DNA of 64,000 bases from Luidia sarsii (Eukaryota > Echinodermata > Asteroidea > Paxillosida > Luidiidae), in the NCBI GenBank assembly GCA_949987565.1, contig OX465105.1, positions 2,089,501 to 2,153,500 of the forward strand, in the 5' to 3' direction. The position numbers and the translations under genes are program-made. Under the pieces are notes generated by a model. The model saw only the letters and a program-made list of their open reading frames with translations. It was not told the origin of the DNA and ran no database searches. Shown piece by piece: positions 63,259 through 64,000 of the stretch (positions within the stretch are counted from its first letter, which is position 1; the number at the start of each line of letters is the position of its first letter).

Positions 63259-64000
63259 GGTTTGTTCGGGGAAAGGGCTCGTTCGTGGTTACACGGTGAA
63301 TGCCAAGACGGATGGATGACTGAATCTTCACGTCGACATCATTGATTGAACGTAGTCAGAGATGGCGATGGATTGCTTCGAAGTGTCACTGAAATCCTTC
63401 TTCTCAAAGTACGGCGGTTTTATTGCTAGGCATCCCTACCCCTTCCTCATCCTGCCTCTTCTATTGGCTGTGGGGTTGGGGACAGGGATGGTGTTCTTCA
63501 CGACTGAGGACAGCGTGGAGAAGTTGTATACACCGGAGAACGGCGAGGCCAAAACAGCCAGAAGTACGGTGGAGCAACTTTTTACCCTGCACAGTGACAG
63601 CAACACTCTGGTGACGCATCTGTCCAGAATAGGCCGCTCAGCCAACGCCATTATCAGACGGACCGACGGCGGGAATGTTCTGACCAAAACAACCATGTCC
63701 GAGATTCTGAGACTTCACGAGACGATCGTGGACATTAGGATACGGCACGAGAACACCGATTACACGTATTCCGATCTGTGCGTCCAATGGGACGATGCGT
63801 GCAACGAGAATGGCATCTTGGCTGTGTTTGATTACGACGAGGAAAGGATACCGGCGAACATCTCACTAACATTCCCTCTGCACAGGGCTGACCACAACTC
63901 GGTCACTTATTTCCTAGGTGACGGACTGGGGTCTGTCCAGTTGAGGCAGGATTCCCCCAATAAAGTGCTTTCAGCAGAGGCTGTGCAGCTCAGCTACTTC
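63259..64000 (+). CDS. Patched domain-containing (PTCHD) membrane protein, 5' end (runs off right edge)
   Basis: The coding frame opens at ATG 63362-63364 (an in-frame TAG lies nine bases upstream) and stays open for 213 codons to the edge. The start MAMDCFEVSLKSFFSKYGGF precedes a membrane segment (PFLILPLLLAVGLGTGMVFF) and the family's TTEDSVEKLYTPENGEAKTA motif, as in PTCHD3-type and other patched-related proteins. A luminal/extracellular domain follows (SEILRLHETI, YSDLCVQWDDACNENGIL). Patched-related proteins have 12 membrane helices and are thought to move or sense lipids; the substrate here is unknown. The exon begins after an acceptor at 63256-63258. A possible untranslated exon ends at the donor gtaaga at 62350. 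The reported range starts at the exon; translation starts at 63362. Confidence 0.88.

Overview
The window is animal nuclear DNA: intron-rich genes with GT..AG splicing, very repeat-dense introns, and no operons. Gene content and repeats (a Rab34/36 GTPase, an ADAD1/TENR-like protein, a BICD-family-like adaptor, a PTCHD-type protein, Penelope-like retroelements, tRNA-derived SINEs, abundant tacatgta microsatellites, TTAGGG-type interstitial repeats) suggest an invertebrate deuterostome. An echinoderm is my best guess; a hemichordate or lancelet cannot be excluded from sequence alone.

Layout: (1) 1-2.4 kb, the 5' exons of a Rab34/Rab36 GTPase on the minus strand, running off the left edge. It is divergent, with only 186 bp between start codons, from (2) a complete five-exon glycolipid transfer protein (GLTP) gene at 2570-5142 (+). 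(3) 5.1-11.6 kb has no recognised gene but holds a TTAA-flanked transposon and a tandem array of retroelement ends. (4) A three-exon Elongin-B gene lies at 11586-15332 (-), with a first coding exon of just the ATG and an intron full of foldback elements. (5) 15.3-19.6 kb holds a 21-bp minisatellite, a Penelope-like element (PLE) remnant with a GIY-YIG C-terminus, and tRNA-derived SINEs. (6) 19616-33340 (-) is a complete 12-coding-exon ADAD1-like gene (855 aa: one dsRNA-binding domain plus an ADAR-type deaminase domain that has lost every zinc ligand and the catalytic glutamate). (7) 33.4-38.7 kb is repeats and AT-rich DNA. (8) 38711-58418 (-) is a complete 11-exon BICD-family-like cargo adaptor (BICDL1/BICDL2 type, 692 aa), whose introns contain two large 68-bp minisatellite arrays. 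(9) 58.4-63.3 kb is intergenic with tandem repeats. (10) 63362 to the right edge is the 5' end of a patched-domain (PTCHD) membrane protein (+).

The genes are unrelated housekeeping or germline/traffic genes and do not form a pathway. Exon chains were assembled by hand from splice sites, reading phase and family similarity; GLTP, ELOB, the ADAD1-like gene and the BICDL-like gene each sum to an exact multiple of three with consistent phases at every junction.

The most interesting signal is in the repeats. Dozens of copies of short PLE-terminal modules carry a hammerhead-ribozyme-like core (stem-loop, GAAAC, GUC), often as head-to-head inverted pairs. The same element appears to have seeded three kinds of tandem array: about 130-bp monomers at 7.7-8.2 kb, a 19-bp array made of the ribozyme-like core at 19.8-20.8 kb, and the 68-bp arrays at 39.8-43.9 and 48.7-50.6 kb derived from its 3' untranslated region. 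A second theme is several unrelated TIR/MITE families all inserted at TTAA, one with a readable pre-insertion site.
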